Counted from the first letter of the stretch, positions 19,794 to 29,654 are shown. The stretch: 64,000 bases of DNA from Micavibrio aeruginosavorus (GCA_016432265.1 CP066681.1:956342-1020341); one strand, 5' to 3'. The notes: generated by a model from the letters alone, not told the origin. Numbers and translations are program-made.

Positions 19794-21359
19794 TTACTGA
19801 GCCGCGCCGCCCATAACGGTCATCATATCGGCTCCGTTCAGCAGTTGTTTGCCATCCGGGGTGATTTCCACATCATAAGTGCGCGTCGGCTGGCCGTTGC
19901 CATTGGTGCCTTGCTGCCCGATCATTTGCAGCAGGGTCAGGACTTGCAGGGCGTTTGCCGCGCTTTGCTTGTTCTCAGCGCTGACCGCTGGATCGTTGGC
20001 AAGGGTTTGCAGTGACGAAAGAATGGTTTCAAGACCGAAAATTTCCACCCTGAGTTTGGCTGTACCGCCGAGCAGCGCTTGTATATTCGCGGCGGCTGAA
20101 CCGTTCAGCAGTACACTGTATTCATCGGCCTTGCTGGCTCCGGTGTTGACGATCTTCAACGAAGCGCCGGCATCGGTCAGCAGTTTTTGTGCCATCGCGA
20201 CCGTATTCTGCATCACCAGCCCGCCGCTTTCAGGGCTTTGCGAGGATTGTTCCAGACTTTTCTTGCCGAGGTCGGAGAGTTTTGTCAGGGGCAGGTTGTT
20301 AAGGGTCAGATCCAGATTGAAACTGTCGGGAGCCAGTTGATCAAACCCCGCCGGGGGCGGCGTGATCGAAAGGCCAGACAGTGTGACGGTCGGCCTTAGC
20401 ATCACCTGGTTGCTTTTAAGGCCTTCAGCCATAAAGCCGAATCCTGCTTTGCCGATTTTAATGGTGGATGCCGGTTTGTCGCCGGCCGCGGGTGTGATGA
20501 ATTCTGCCCCGCTGATGGTGAAGTCGGAGCCGAAACCGTCCCATACGGTGGTGAGGAAGTCAAAGACCGTATTATACATCCCCATGAAGTGCGAAGTGCT
20601 GTCGCTGGGCCTGTCGGTATCCAGACTCTCGATCAGGGCTTCCATTTTTTCGTTATAGGCGTTGGCTGCCTCGATCGAGTAATCCTTGATCGTACTGTCC
20701 AGTCTGATGCTGGCGATCTTTCCGGCAGCGCCGGTATTGCCAAATGTCGCCTGAATATTGCTGGCGCTCAGGTTCATCGGCCCCGACCATAATGCATTAC
20801 CGCCTTGTTTCAGGTCATAGACGGCGCGGGCGTCGGGGATGGTGATCTTGGCGCCGTCTACCGGATCGTAGAAGCTGATGTTCTTGTACTGGGCGTTGAG
20901 ACGAACGAAATTCTTGAACGATTCGTGGAAGACACCGGCAAAATTCTGGCTGCCGATTTCAAGGACGGCACTTTCCTTGCCGCTGGCGTCATACATGGTG
21001 ATGGGAGTGGGCATCGCCAGTGTCATTTTCCACTCTTGCGGCTGGTTGCCTGGTACTGCGTTGATGGCGATCAGTCCGATATTGATTTTCGTGCCGTCTG
21101 CCGAAAGGGATGTCAGGTGCGGCAGGGTGATCGCGAAGTAGTTGTCGCCGGGTTCGACCATGACTTCCCCCTCGACCAGCAAATCGCCGCCCTGCAGCCT
21201 GGCTTCATTGCGATAATGGTCGACCATGCCGCCGAACAGGTCTTTCAGGCGTTTTCCGTCTTCGGCGCTCATCGCTGCGGCGGCGGGCAGGGAATAGGAC
21301 AGGGATATAAAGGCCAGGCCGACAAGAACACGGTTGGAAAGGCGTGATAAAACGGCCAT
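19794..21359 (-). CDS. Large secreted protein, unknown (DUF945/DUF2125-like pattern)
   Basis: 521 aa with a signal peptide (SLSYSLPAAAA, cleavage near residue 29). The mature protein is rich in alternating strands with repeated 'xxLSGLSITPPPAG' and 'LNLTLNNLPL' type segments, Gly/Ala/Ser-rich, with no Cys-rich or membrane region after the signal. The overall look resembles the long periplasmic or outer-membrane-associated DUF945/DUF2125 proteins, but this is a weak impression. It is divergent from the SUV3-like helicase with a 74-bp gap. Role unknown. Confidence 0.75.
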   Translation of the reverse strand: MAVLSRLSNRVLVGLAFISLSYSLPAAAAMSAEDGKRLKDLFGGMVDHYRNEARLQGGDLLVEGEVMVEPGDNYFAITLPHLTSLSADGTKINIGLIAINAVPGNQPQEWKMTLAMPTPITMYDASGKESAVLEIGSQNFAGVFHESFKNFVRLNAQYKNISFYDPVDGAKITIPDARAVYDLKQGGNALWSGPMNLSASNIQATFGNTGAAGKIASIRLDSTIKDYSIEAANAYNEKMEALIESLDTDRPSDSTSHFMGMYNTVFDFLTTVWDGFGSDFTISGAEFITPAAGDKPASTIKIGKAGFGFMAEGLKSNQVMLRPTVTLSGLSITPPPAGFDQLAPDSFNLDLTLNNLPLTKLSDLGKKSLEQSSQSPESGGLVMQNTVAMAQKLLTDAGASLKIVNTGASKADEYSVLLNGSAAANIQALLGGTAKLRVEIFGLETILSSLQTLANDPAVSAENKQSAANALQVLTLLQMIGQQGTNGNGQPTRTYDVEITPDGKQLLNGADMMTVMGGAAQ

Positions 21360-21433
21360 AACAATATCTCCTGTATTTTCTATATCAATCTTATAAGGAC
21401 ACGCTATTCTAGGGCCAAACCGGTTTAATCACA

Positions 21434-24295
21434 ATGCAGCTCAGCCATTCCGCTATAAAAACCGATGTACCCGTCCGGGCGGTTCTGGGGCCGACCAACA
21501 CCGGTAAAACCTACTATGCGATTGAGGAAATGATAAGGCACGCCAGCGGGGTGATTGGTTTCCCCTTAAGGCTGCTGGCGCGGGAGAACTACGATCGTCT
21601 GGTGGCCATGAAAGGGGCGCAGGCCGTGGCGCTTGTCACGGGGGAAGAAAAGATCATTCCGCGCCACGCCCGTTATTATGTTTGCACTGTTGAAGCGATG
21701 CCGGTGGATCAGGATTTTGATTTTCTAGCAGTCGACGAAGTCCAGCTTTGCGCCGATCCTGAGCGCGGACATGTCTTTACAGACCGGCTGCTGCGGGCGC
21801 GCGGCCGTAAATTGACCCTGTTTTTAGGGTCGGATACGATGCAGCCGATCATGAACTATTTGATCCCGGGCATTGAATTCATCAGTCGCTCGCGCCTCTC
21901 GCAATTATCCTATAAAGGTTACAAAAAACTGACCCGGTTGCCCAAGCGCAGCGCTGTGGTCGCGTTTTCTGTTGATGATGTATACGCCATGGCGGATTTA
22001 ATCCGTCGTCAGCGCGGGGGGACGGCTGTTGTGCTGGGGGCACTTTCTCCGCGCACCCGCAACCGTCAGGTCGAGATGTATCAGGCTGGCGAGGTCGACT
22101 TCATGGTGGCGACGGATGCCATTGGCATGGGTTTGAATATGGATATTCATCATGTGGCGCTGGCTTCAACCCGCAAATTTGACGGACGCCACCCGCGTGC
22201 CTTGACCGCGGCGGAAATGGCCCAGATCGCCGGCCGCGCCGGACGGCATATGCGTGATGGCACGTTCGGGACGACGGGCTTTGTTCGCAGTCTGGCCGAG
22301 GAGGTCGTCGAGGCCATAGAAACCCATAGCTTCGAGCCGGTTCCGGCCCTGTACTGGCGGAACAGCCTGACGGATTTTACCAGCCCGGCAGCTTTGCTGG
22401 GATCTTTGGAATGTGGCGCGGGCAGTCCGGTTCTGACGCGCGGGCGTCCGGCGGATGACTATTTGACGCTGGTCGGTTTGCTCAAGCGCGACGATATTCT
22501 GGTGCGGGCCGGCGATATTCCGCGTGTGCGGATGTTGTGGGATGTATGCCAGATCCCGGATTTCCGCAAAATCATGAGCGAAAATCATCAGGAGCTGGTG
22601 GCGGATGTATATACCGGTCTGGTCGATTTCGGAGCGATCCCCGAGGATCGTGTGGCTGAGCAAATCCGCCGCCTTGACCGTCTGGACGGGGATGTCGATA
22701 CCCTGATGGCGCGGATTGCACATATTCGGACTTGGACGTATATTACCCATAAATCCGAATGGGTCAGGAATGCCGATGAATGGGCCGATAAGGCCCGTGC
22801 GATTGAGGACAGATTGTCCGATGCCCTTCATGAAGGGCTAATGAGGCGGTTCGTCGACAGACGGTCGGCTGTATTGATCCGGGCGATGGAGGAGGGTGGC
22901 GGTCTGTTGGCCGGGGTGCGCCCGAACGGGGAAGTGGTTGTCGAAGGCGAGGAAGTGGGGCATCTTGAAGGCTTCCGTTTCGTGCCGGATTCATCCGCGA
23001 CCGGACGAGACTTTAAAGCAGTAATGGCGGCAGCGCGCGGAGCGCTGCGGCCCGAAATACAGAAACGGTTACGAGTGATGCTGAACGCAGTGCCTAAACA
23101 ATTTCGTTTGAACGATGACGGTCATATCCTGTATCAAAGCGATCCGACCAATCCGATGCCGGGTATCGTGGTTGCGACCGTGACCAAGGGGGCCACGATC
23201 CTGCAACCGGACGTGCAGGTGATCGACACGCAGTTGATCGAAGGGCAGGATCGCGAAGCTGTCGCGGTGAAACTGAAAGAATGGCTCAAGGGGCATATTG
23301 CCACGGTTCTGGAGCCGCTTGTTGCCCTTGAGAAGGAAGAAGAAGGCATCGCCGCACCGGTTCGCGGCATCGCGTTTCAGGTGCATGAAGCGATGGGAAT
23401 TATCCCGCGCGCTCAGATAGAAGACCTGATCGCGGGGCTCGATGCCGATATGCGCCGTGTGCTGCGTCAGAAACAAGTCAAGCTGGGCCCGATTTTGGTC
23501 TTTATCCCGGCCCTGAATAAGCCCGCGGCCGTGCACCTGCGCGCTTTGCTGTGGAGCTTATGGAACGATAAGCCCTTGCCGGCGAAAATCCCTGCTGATG
23601 GCATGGTTTCAAAATCGCTGGTGGCGGATGCTGAAATCAATACCGCGTTCTACAGCGCAATCGGATATCCGGTTTATGCCAATCGCGCGATCCGTGTCGA
23701 CATGCTCGATCGCTTGATCAGCGCGATCTATGATAGCGCCAAGGATGGCACGTTCAAGGCGACGCACGCGATGGCGGAATGGTTGGGTTGCTCGATCCCT
23801 GACCTGTATGCCGTGATTGAGGCGATGGGGCACCGCAAGATCATCGATCCGGCGGAACAAAAGATCGAGGTTGCTGTGACGCAGGCTGATGCGGCGGTTG
23901 CCGCGGTGGAAACGCCTGTCGCGCAGCCTGTAGAAGCATCCGCGGAAACGCCCGCGCCGGTGGCGGCGGAAGTGGTGGCTCCGATGCTTTCTGCCAAGCC
24001 TGAACTGGCGACGTTTCGTCTACGCAAGGGGAAGGCTTATGGCGAGGTCGCGGAACGCAAACCTTATCAAGGAAAGAAGGGCGAGAAAAAGGAATTTCGT
24101 AATGGTGATAAAAAACCGTTCAACGAACGCAAGGGCGATCATCGCAAACCCAAAAAAGAAAGCCGCAAGCCGGATAGATTGAAAGAGCATGATAGCCGCG
24201 AGCCGCGTGTGATCGCTTCGGCCCCGGCGAGCAGCACCAGCGAATCGCCGTTCTCCGTTCTGCAGCAATTGAAAACCCGGCAGGGTGGACAGTAA
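21434..24295 (+). CDS. SUV3-like superfamily-2 RNA helicase
   Basis: 953 aa, related to mitochondrial SUV3 helicases and widespread in alphaproteobacteria. Walker A is GPTNTGKT at residues 19-26, motif II is VDEVQLC, and motif VI is QIAGRAGR near residue 265. A SUV3-type helical region follows. From about residue 830 the protein becomes Ala/Pro-rich, then a strongly basic Lys/Arg tail (GKKGEKKEFRNGDKKP region), probably an RNA-binding disordered end. Likely an RNA helicase in RNA turnover; the partner is not evident here. The 3' end overlaps the leader of the next gene. Confidence 0.92.
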   Translation: MQLSHSAIKTDVPVRAVLGPTNTGKTYYAIEEMIRHASGVIGFPLRLLARENYDRLVAMKGAQAVALVTGEEKIIPRHARYYVCTVEAMPVDQDFDFLAVDEVQLCADPERGHVFTDRLLRARGRKLTLFLGSDTMQPIMNYLIPGIEFISRSRLSQLSYKGYKKLTRLPKRSAVVAFSVDDVYAMADLIRRQRGGTAVVLGALSPRTRNRQVEMYQAGEVDFMVATDAIGMGLNMDIHHVALASTRKFDGRHPRALTAAEMAQIAGRAGRHMRDGTFGTTGFVRSLAEEVVEAIETHSFEPVPALYWRNSLTDFTSPAALLGSLECGAGSPVLTRGRPADDYLTLVGLLKRDDILVRAGDIPRVRMLWDVCQIPDFRKIMSENHQELVADVYTGLVDFGAIPEDRVAEQIRRLDRLDGDVDTLMARIAHIRTWTYITHKSEWVRNADEWADKARAIEDRLSDALHEGLMRRFVDRRSAVLIRAMEEGGGLLAGVRPNGEVVVEGEEVGHLEGFRFVPDSSATGRDFKAVMAAARGALRPEIQKRLRVMLNAVPKQFRLNDDGHILYQSDPTNPMPGIVVATVTKGATILQPDVQVIDTQLIEGQDREAVAVKLKEWLKGHIATVLEPLVALEKEEEGIAAPVRGIAFQVHEAMGIIPRAQIEDLIAGLDADMRRVLRQKQVKLGPILVFIPALNKPAAVHLRALLWSLWNDKPLPAKIPADGMVSKSLVADAEINTAFYSAIGYPVYANRAIRVDMLDRLISAIYDSAKDGTFKATHAMAEWLGCSIPDLYAVIEAMGHRKIIDPAEQKIEVAVTQADAAVAAVETPVAQPVEASAETPAPVAAEVVAPMLSAKPELATFRLRKGKAYGEVAERKPYQGKKGEKKEFRNGDKKPFNERKGDHRKPKKESRKPDRLKEHDSREPRVIASAPASSTSESPFSVLQQLKTRQGGQ

Positions 24296-24302
24296 TCAGG
24301 CC

Positions 24303-24680
24303 ATGTCGATGAGGCTTCATTTCCTAACGGCGTTGTTGGCGTTTGCCTTGTTGACCGGGGTGAGGCCTGCCTGGGCCAATACCCAGTTTTCCGGCGCTTA
24401 TCTGCTGCATGTCTGTGAAATGGATGCCAAGGGCAAGGAAAAGGTCAGGGGCGGTCATACGGCCTGTCAGGCGTATATTACAGGTGTGGTTGATTATCAC
24501 CGCATCCTGCAGTCGATGAAATTGGCGCCAAAAATTGACATATGCGTGCCCTCCAAGACCCCGATTACGGATGTTCACCGGGTGGTACTTGCCTATTTGA
24601 GAAAACATAAGGAAAATGATGCCTTCATCGCGGCTCCGGTCGTGACGATGGCTTTGTATAAATCCTATCCCTGTAAGTAA
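24303..24680 (+). CDS. Rap1a/Tai-like secreted small protein
   Basis: 125 aa with a signal peptide (LLTGVRPAWA, cleavage near residue 25). The mature part has the Rap1a/Tai immunity-type pattern: GAYLLHVC, then CQAYITGVVDYH, then ICVPSKTPITDVHRVVLAYL and a terminal YPC, giving four Cys for two disulfides. Some family members neutralise type VI peptidoglycan amidases, but many are stand-alone proteins of unknown role, and no effector is seen nearby. The ATG at 24303 is preferred (the in-frame start at 24285 lies inside the helicase gene). The next gene begins 1 bp after its stop. Confidence 0.72.
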   Translation: MSMRLHFLTALLAFALLTGVRPAWANTQFSGAYLLHVCEMDAKGKEKVRGGHTACQAYITGVVDYHRILQSMKLAPKIDICVPSKTPITDVHRVVLAYLRKHKENDAFIAAPVVTMALYKSYPCK

Positions 24681-24681
24681 T

Positions 24682-25212
24682 ATGGAAGACTTAAGCGAAC
24701 AGCCCGTTTTACGTGTCAGGCCCGAGGAAGGCGAACGCTTCCTGCCGAATGATTTCTACGACGTTCTGGCCCATCGCTATTTCCCGGTCTTAAGCCTGAC
24801 CTATATCGCGTCGATTATCGGCATCGCCCTTAAGGTGTCGCGGCCTGAAGCCGGCTTTATATATTATTTCTTTCAGGATCCTTATGCTTACCGCATGGGC
24901 TATTGGGTGGCCGCGTGGGTGTCGATACCAGCCATTTTGTGGATCCTGATCAAAAGCACTTTTCACCTCGGCGATGTAGCCGATCTTTGGTACAAGGTTA
25001 CGTCCGGGCTGATGATCTTCACGTTGCTGGTCAGTCTGGTTTTGTTTCCTATGGGTGAGTCGGGATTTGCCATTCGCCTGTTTATGGTAGCGACCATCCC
25101 GATTTTGTTCGTGCAGTATTTCTTTTTTGTCCGGGGGGGGCTTCCGCCTACAATGGCTTGGCCGCTCACTGTGGCGGGTTTGACGTTCCTGACCTATGGC
25201 CTAATCCTTTAA
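24682..25212 (+). CDS. Polytopic membrane protein, unknown
   Basis: 176 aa with a 35-residue acidic cytoplasmic start and about five hydrophobic segments (around residues 37-53, 75-96, 106-125, 130-150 and 155-174). There are no catalytic motifs. Coupled to the Rap1a-like gene upstream (1-bp gap). Its last 4 bp overlap the end of the converging permease gene. No family recognised. Confidence 0.7.
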   Translation: MEDLSEQPVLRVRPEEGERFLPNDFYDVLAHRYFPVLSLTYIASIIGIALKVSRPEAGFIYYFFQDPYAYRMGYWVAAWVSIPAILWILIKSTFHLGDVADLWYKVTSGLMIFTLLVSLVLFPMGESGFAIRLFMVATIPILFVQYFFFVRGGLPPTMAWPLTVAGLTFLTYGLIL

Positions 25213-26270
25213 ACCTGATTCATCAACCAGCCCAGCAGGACGATTTGCGGAACCGTCAGCAGCGGTAACGACAGGGCAATCTTCCAGCTCTTGGTCGTCT
25301 GTTTGAGTACCAAAACTTCGGTATAGTCGGTGGAAACGCCTGCCATCAGGAAGGTAAATCCGTTCCCGGGCGCGCCCGCGCGTATGACCAGATCCGCCCC
25401 GATCGGGGTGGATCCTTCGGAGCAGACTTCTATGATTGTGGTCGTCAGCAACGTTAATAGCAGACCGATGATTGTTGGGCCGAACCATGTTGCCATTGCC
25501 TGATCGGAGATGAAAGTCTGTATCAGCGCCGCCAGAACGACCCCCAGAAACAGCCATCGCAGGACAGAGAGGCTCTCAATGAAACCGCCCTTGAGAATAT
25601 CGCTGACAAGCTTGGGGGTGATTTTCAGGTTCGATACGCGCGTCCTGAAATCGGCCTTGATGTCAAAGCCAGGGTCTGTCGGCGCCGTATGCGGATTGGG
25701 GGGCAGGTATCCGTGCTTCACCAGATGCAGGTAGATGATGCCCGTGGTGATTGCAAGCAAGGCAGACGCTGCCGTGAAAGCCAGAGTCCACGGCAAGCCT
25801 ATCAGCGATATCAGGATCAGCGTCAATGTAATCGAGTTCCATGGGCTGGCGATCAGGAACGCCATCACCTGCGCCAGAGAAACACCGCGCTCATAAAGTT
25901 TGGCCCCGACCATCAAAATGCCATGGGAGCATAAATCCAGCAGCAGCCCCGCCAGAGTCGCGCGGATCACGCCGCCTACAGTATCGCCGCGGCCCATCAA
26001 TGCCTGAAAATAACTGCGCGGGATGTGCGACATGATGCCAACGGCAACGATGCCGCCCGCGATTCCCCACCACATCATGCCGATAAGCTTGGCGACGGCA
26101 TGCGCAAAGGTGCCAAGATACGCGGGGTGCCACCCTGTGAAATGCAGTATGACTGCCGCCACAATAATCAAAAACATACCGATCAGGAGAATATCCTTGC
26201 GCGGGTTGTAACCCTCGTGACAATGAGATTCCGCCGGGGATGGCTCGGGGATGTGACAGCAACTACTCAT
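25209..26270 (-). CDS. Permease of the ArsP/DUF318 (YraQ) family
   Basis: 353-aa integral membrane permease with roughly eight to ten membrane helices in two homologous halves. Hallmarks are GLLLDLCSHGILMVGAKLYERG in the first half and EVCSEGSTPIGADLV then GAPGNGFTFLMAGVSTDYTE in the second. A His/Cys-rich start (SSCCHIPEPSPAESHCH) could bind metal. Close relatives are annotated as Cu/Zn or organoarsenical efflux permeases; the substrate here is not determinable. The stop overlaps the neighbouring gene by 4 bp. Confidence 0.85.
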   Translation of the reverse strand: MSSCCHIPEPSPAESHCHEGYNPRKDILLIGMFLIIVAAVILHFTGWHPAYLGTFAHAVAKLIGMMWWGIAGGIVAVGIMSHIPRSYFQALMGRGDTVGGVIRATLAGLLLDLCSHGILMVGAKLYERGVSLAQVMAFLIASPWNSITLTLILISLIGLPWTLAFTAASALLAITTGIIYLHLVKHGYLPPNPHTAPTDPGFDIKADFRTRVSNLKITPKLVSDILKGGFIESLSVLRWLFLGVVLAALIQTFISDQAMATWFGPTIIGLLLTLLTTTIIEVCSEGSTPIGADLVIRAGAPGNGFTFLMAGVSTDYTEVLVLKQTTKSWKIALSLPLLTVPQIVLLGWLMNQV

Positions 26271-26294
26271 ATAAAAAATGTAAACCTGATGAGT

Positions 26295-27179
26295 TTAAAG
26301 TCCATAGCGGCCCCACAAGGCGCGGGCTTCCAATGCCTCCAGCATTTCATCTCCAATTCCCGAAACATCAATAACCTGCGCTGATGGAAAGGGCGGAGGG
26401 AGAAAACGATTTTCTACCGGCATGTCGATGAGCTTGACGCGGTCGCCGAATTTTTGCCGCATCAGGCTGCGTATGTCGCTGATACCGTCGACCAGCCCCA
26501 ATTCAAGGGCGGCTTGCGCCGCCCAGATGCGGCCTTCAAAGATTGTGCGGTCAGTGGCCTTGAGCATATGGCCGCGGCGCTCCCGCACCCAGTCGATAAA
26601 GACATTGTGCAAATCCTTCTGGATGATTTGCAAACGCTCTATGTCTTCCTGTTTTTCGGGCAGAAAAGGGTCGAGCATAGATTTTTCACGTCCGGCGGTG
26701 TGCAGGCGGCGGGTGATACCGTGCCGCTCTATGAACTGATCCATGCCAAATCCCGATGAGATGACGCCGATCGACCCCACAAGAGAAACCGCCTGCGCGT
26801 ATATTTCATCACCGGCGCAGGCCAGCCAGTAACCGCCCGAGGCTGCAATGTCTTCGATGAAACTGTAGACCGGAATTTCTTTTTCTTCGGCTATTTGGCG
26901 TATAAGCCCTGCCACCAGAGAAGATTGTCCGGCGCTGCCACCCGGTGAATTGATCGCCAGCGCAACGGCGACGATATCCTCCCTTTCGAAGGCCTTTTCA
27001 ATCACTTTGGCATAACGAGCATAGCATATCGCGTTGCGGCGGCGGCTGTCGGTGATAATACCGGACAAGCGGATGACCGCCACTTTGGGGCGGTCTTCGA
27101 AGTATTTCCCCGCCATAGGCAGAGTTTGCATAAGGGCCCGGAATTTCTTCAGGGTTTCGGTGTCTTTTTCTTCGCTCAT
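26295..27179 (-). CDS. S49 family peptidase (SppA/SohB-like)
   Basis: 294-aa serine peptidase of the ClpP/crotonase fold. The oxyanion-hole segment NSPGGSAGQSS and the nucleophile segment IAASGGYWLACAGDEIYA are intact, followed by SLVGSIGVI. It lacks an N-terminal membrane anchor, so it may be peripheral or cytoplasmic, unlike E. coli SppA. The ATG at 27179 is chosen over an in-frame TTG at 27212 that overlaps the upstream methylase gene. Role: probably degradation of membrane-released peptides. Confidence 0.9.
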   Translation of the reverse strand: MSEEKDTETLKKFRALMQTLPMAGKYFEDRPKVAVIRLSGIITDSRRRNAICYARYAKVIEKAFEREDIVAVALAINSPGGSAGQSSLVAGLIRQIAEEKEIPVYSFIEDIAASGGYWLACAGDEIYAQAVSLVGSIGVISSGFGMDQFIERHGITRRLHTAGREKSMLDPFLPEKQEDIERLQIIQKDLHNVFIDWVRERRGHMLKATDRTIFEGRIWAAQAALELGLVDGISDIRSLMRQKFGDRVKLIDMPVENRFLPPPFPSAQVIDVSGIGDEMLEALEARALWGRYGL

Positions 27180-27208
27180 GATAGTCTGCACTGTGCCTGA
27201 AAAACGGC

Positions 27209-27937
27209 TCAAGTCAAGGGTAGCATATCCCGCAGAATCCCGTCCGTTTCTGGGGTGTAGCCGTCATGATCCTGATGCAGCACCAGCCCCGGGTGCAGGG
27301 TGCAGGGGGTTTGCCTGTCTTTGCGGGCGCGGATGATGACACGCTTGGCGGCTTCGCCTTGCCGCGGCCATAGCGGGATGATTTCAATTGCGCCGAAACG
27401 GCGCCCAAGGGCCTGCACGATGTCGTCGGTCATGCCGGCTTGATGGATCATGGTCAGGCTGCCGCCCGAGCGCAGGTTCTTGAACCCGGCATCGATCCAG
27501 TCTTTCACGGACATGGCTTCATCCTGATGCCCGAGGGCCTGCGCGCGCAGAGCATCGGGGGAGACGGTATAGCCACCAGTCTCGAAGTAGGGGGGATTGC
27601 AGATGACGTGATCGAACGCGCTCCCGGTTTTGTACTGGCGAATATCAGATTGAATGAAAGTGACTTTGCCATCGGCCTGATTGAGGGCGATATTCTGCAG
27701 CGCCAGATCGGCGTATTCAGGCTGGATTTCCACCCCGGTGACGGCACATCCCGTGCGCCTGAACAGGCAGAAGGTTGCGCCGCCGACACCGGCTCCCATA
27801 TCGAGAATGTGATCGCCTGCCTTTGCCGGGCAGGCCGCGGCCAGCATCACGCTGTCAAGCGATGTCCGGAAGCCTTTCGGAGGTTGCAGCAACCGCACGC
27901 GCTTGTTGAGAACGAAAATTTCTTCAGGCTGATCCAT
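27209..27937 (-). CDS. TrmN6-like tRNA adenine-N6 methyltransferase
   Basis: 242-aa SAM-dependent methyltransferase. SAM motif I is HILDMGAGVGGATFCLF near residue 45. The catalytic NPPY of adenine-N6 methylases is present (VICNPPYFE). The N-terminal substrate segment LLQPPKGFRTSLDSVMLA is typical of tRNA1(Val)(adenine37-N6)-methyltransferases. The start lies directly after AAAGG. The downstream peptidase gene begins 29 bp beyond its stop. Substrate assignment is inferred from family resemblance. Confidence 0.85.
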   Translation of the reverse strand: MDQPEEIFVLNKRVRLLQPPKGFRTSLDSVMLAAACPAKAGDHILDMGAGVGGATFCLFRRTGCAVTGVEIQPEYADLALQNIALNQADGKVTFIQSDIRQYKTGSAFDHVICNPPYFETGGYTVSPDALRAQALGHQDEAMSVKDWIDAGFKNLRSGGSLTMIHQAGMTDDIVQALGRRFGAIEIIPLWPRQGEAAKRVIIRARKDRQTPCTLHPGLVLHQDHDGYTPETDGILRDMLPLT

Positions 27938-27996
27938 CCTTTTATATAAGGGATAAAACTTGCGTTTTCCAAGCCTTTCGGCTAATTCTTAACGCC

Positions 27997-29016
27997 ATGC
28001 AGGGACATCCAGCACCGCAAATAAAGTCGCAGGCCTCCGGAAACCCTCTGGAGCGTATGTCACATATCCTCCATGACGATATGAAGAAGGTCAACGATCT
28101 GATCCTGAACAGGATGGAATCGGATGTGCCGATGATTCCCAGGCTGGCGGGGTATTTGATCGCTTCGGGCGGTAAGCGCATTCGCCCGTTGATGACTTTG
28201 GCGTCCACCCGGCTGTATGATGGCCAGACGCCACGCCCCTTTGCTCTGGCGGCGGCGGTGGAATTCATTCACACAGCAACGCTGCTGCATGACGACGTGG
28301 TGGATGAAAGCGCCGAGCGCCGCGGCCACCCTTCGGCAAATGTCGTGTACGGCAATCAGGCTAGCGTTCTGGTTGGCGACTTTTTGTTCTCGCGCGCGTT
28401 TCAGTTGATGGTGGAAGACGGTTCCCTTGATGTGTTGCGTATTCTCTCCGATGCATCGGCCGTGATCGCCGAAGGCGAAGTGTTGCAATTATCGCTGGCT
28501 AACGATATCAGTTTGACTTTGGCTCAGTATGAAAAAATAATTGCCTGCAAAACTGCGGCCTTGTTTGCGGCGGCCACGGAAATCGGGCCGATTATTGCCG
28601 GTCAGGACAAGGCGTCTGCTGCGATGCTGCGTGAATACGGTTACAATCTTGGCATGGCCTTCCAGATAGCCGATGATGTGCTGGACTACACGGCTGATCA
28701 GGACAGGTTGGGAAAGACGGTGGGGGATGATTTCCGCGAAGGCAAGCTGACCGCGCCTGTTATTTATGCGCTGCAAATCGCCGATGAAGGCGAGCGAGCC
28801 TTCTGGCAGCGCACGATGGAAGATCGCATTCAGCGCGAAGAAGACTTGCCGCGTGCGCTTGAGATATTGAAGAAGCATAAATCCTTCAGCAAGGGTATGG
28901 ATCTCGCCCGCAGTTATGCCAAAAAGGCGCAGGAGACCCTGAAAGGGGCTCCTGAGGGGGAGATGCGCGACATCCTTTCCGACATTGCCTTATTTAGCGT
29001 TGAACGGGGTTACTAA
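27997..29016 (+). CDS. ispB: Polyprenyl (octa-/decaprenyl) diphosphate synthase
   Basis: 339-aa trans-prenyltransferase that makes the long side chain for ubiquinone. The first Asp-rich motif HDDVVDES is near residue 98 and the second IADDVLDY near residue 225; GGKRIRP is in place. The ATG at 27997 is used, although a conserved-looking alternative at 28057 would remove 20 residues and there is no clear ribosome site for either. Divergent from the methylase gene. Chain length cannot be read from the sequence. Confidence 0.93.
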   Translation: MQGHPAPQIKSQASGNPLERMSHILHDDMKKVNDLILNRMESDVPMIPRLAGYLIASGGKRIRPLMTLASTRLYDGQTPRPFALAAAVEFIHTATLLHDDVVDESAERRGHPSANVVYGNQASVLVGDFLFSRAFQLMVEDGSLDVLRILSDASAVIAEGEVLQLSLANDISLTLAQYEKIIACKTAALFAAATEIGPIIAGQDKASAAMLREYGYNLGMAFQIADDVLDYTADQDRLGKTVGDDFREGKLTAPVIYALQIADEGERAFWQRTMEDRIQREEDLPRALEILKKHKSFSKGMDLARSYAKKAQETLKGAPEGEMRDILSDIALFSVERGY

Positions 29017-29105
29017 CCCATTGGAATCTGCCGATTTTTAAGTTTCTTGTCAGAATTCTCTTTACAAATTTCATGAAAATTATATGTTCTGGCTCTGACC
29101 ATTAT

Positions 29106-29182
<77 letters not shown>

Positions 29183-29222
29183 TTTTCTATTCACTGCAAA
29201 ATATTATGCAAACACTTCGCTA

Positions 29223-29299
29223 GAGGTTCAAGACCTCCTTGATACAAAAAAATGTCGCGGCCATAGCCGCGCAGGGTTCGAATTCTCTCGTTCCGACCA
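29223..29299 (+). repeat. Degenerate copies of the tRNA 3' end
   Basis: Two partial look-alikes of the tRNA-Pro 3' half. At 29223-29240, GAGGTTCAA followed by GACCTCC echoes the T-arm. At 29271-29299, GGTTCGAATTCTCT then CGTTCCGACCA ends in the same CCGACCA as the real gene. Arms no longer pair properly. A short perfect hairpin (CGCGGC-CATA-GCCGCG) precedes the second copy. They fit attachment-site duplications left by integrating elements. Confidence 0.55.
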
Positions 29300-29349
29300 C
29301 CCGCTTTCGCTGCCCTGTTTATCAAGCGCGGGTCTAAATATTTCGCGCA

Positions 29350-29654
29350 AATTCGTAGACGAGGTATGGCTACAAACCTGCCGATCCTTTCATAACCGAT
29401 CAGACACAAAGGAATGGGCAAGGTATATGCAAGTAAAGGCCGACAGGGGCAACCTGCCAGCTTCAACCAAGGAACTCGATAGATACACTGTTCGGGATAT
29501 TCCGTAGCGATACCGGGACAAGGTTGTGACTGGCAAAAAAACGCAGAGGTGGGAACCTATATCATCAACACATTTCAGTCGGCATCAGATCGCCGGGATT
29601 AGCCTGTCGTGCCATATGCTTATGGTTTTGCAGCATGTGCAACAGGCGCAGTGA
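29350..29654 (+). pseudogene. Phage-type integrase remnant
   Basis: In one frame the sequence gives an integrase N-terminal pattern: RSFHNRSDTKEWARYMQVKA then DRGNLP (arm-binding/SAM-like start). After an in-frame TAG at 29505-29507, RYRDKVVTGKKTQRWE and SRHQIAGISLS follow (core-binding domain start), and the frame ends at TGA 29652-29654. The catalytic Arg-His-Arg-Tyr domain is missing. No start codon or ribosome site fits. Its place just behind a tRNA and tRNA 3'-end copies supports a tyrosine-recombinase element that has been almost wholly deleted. Confidence 0.6.

Noticed and set aside
21434-24295. Several long antisense frames inside the SUV3-like helicase
   Set aside because: All overlap conserved helicase coding sequence and have compositional shadow patterns only.
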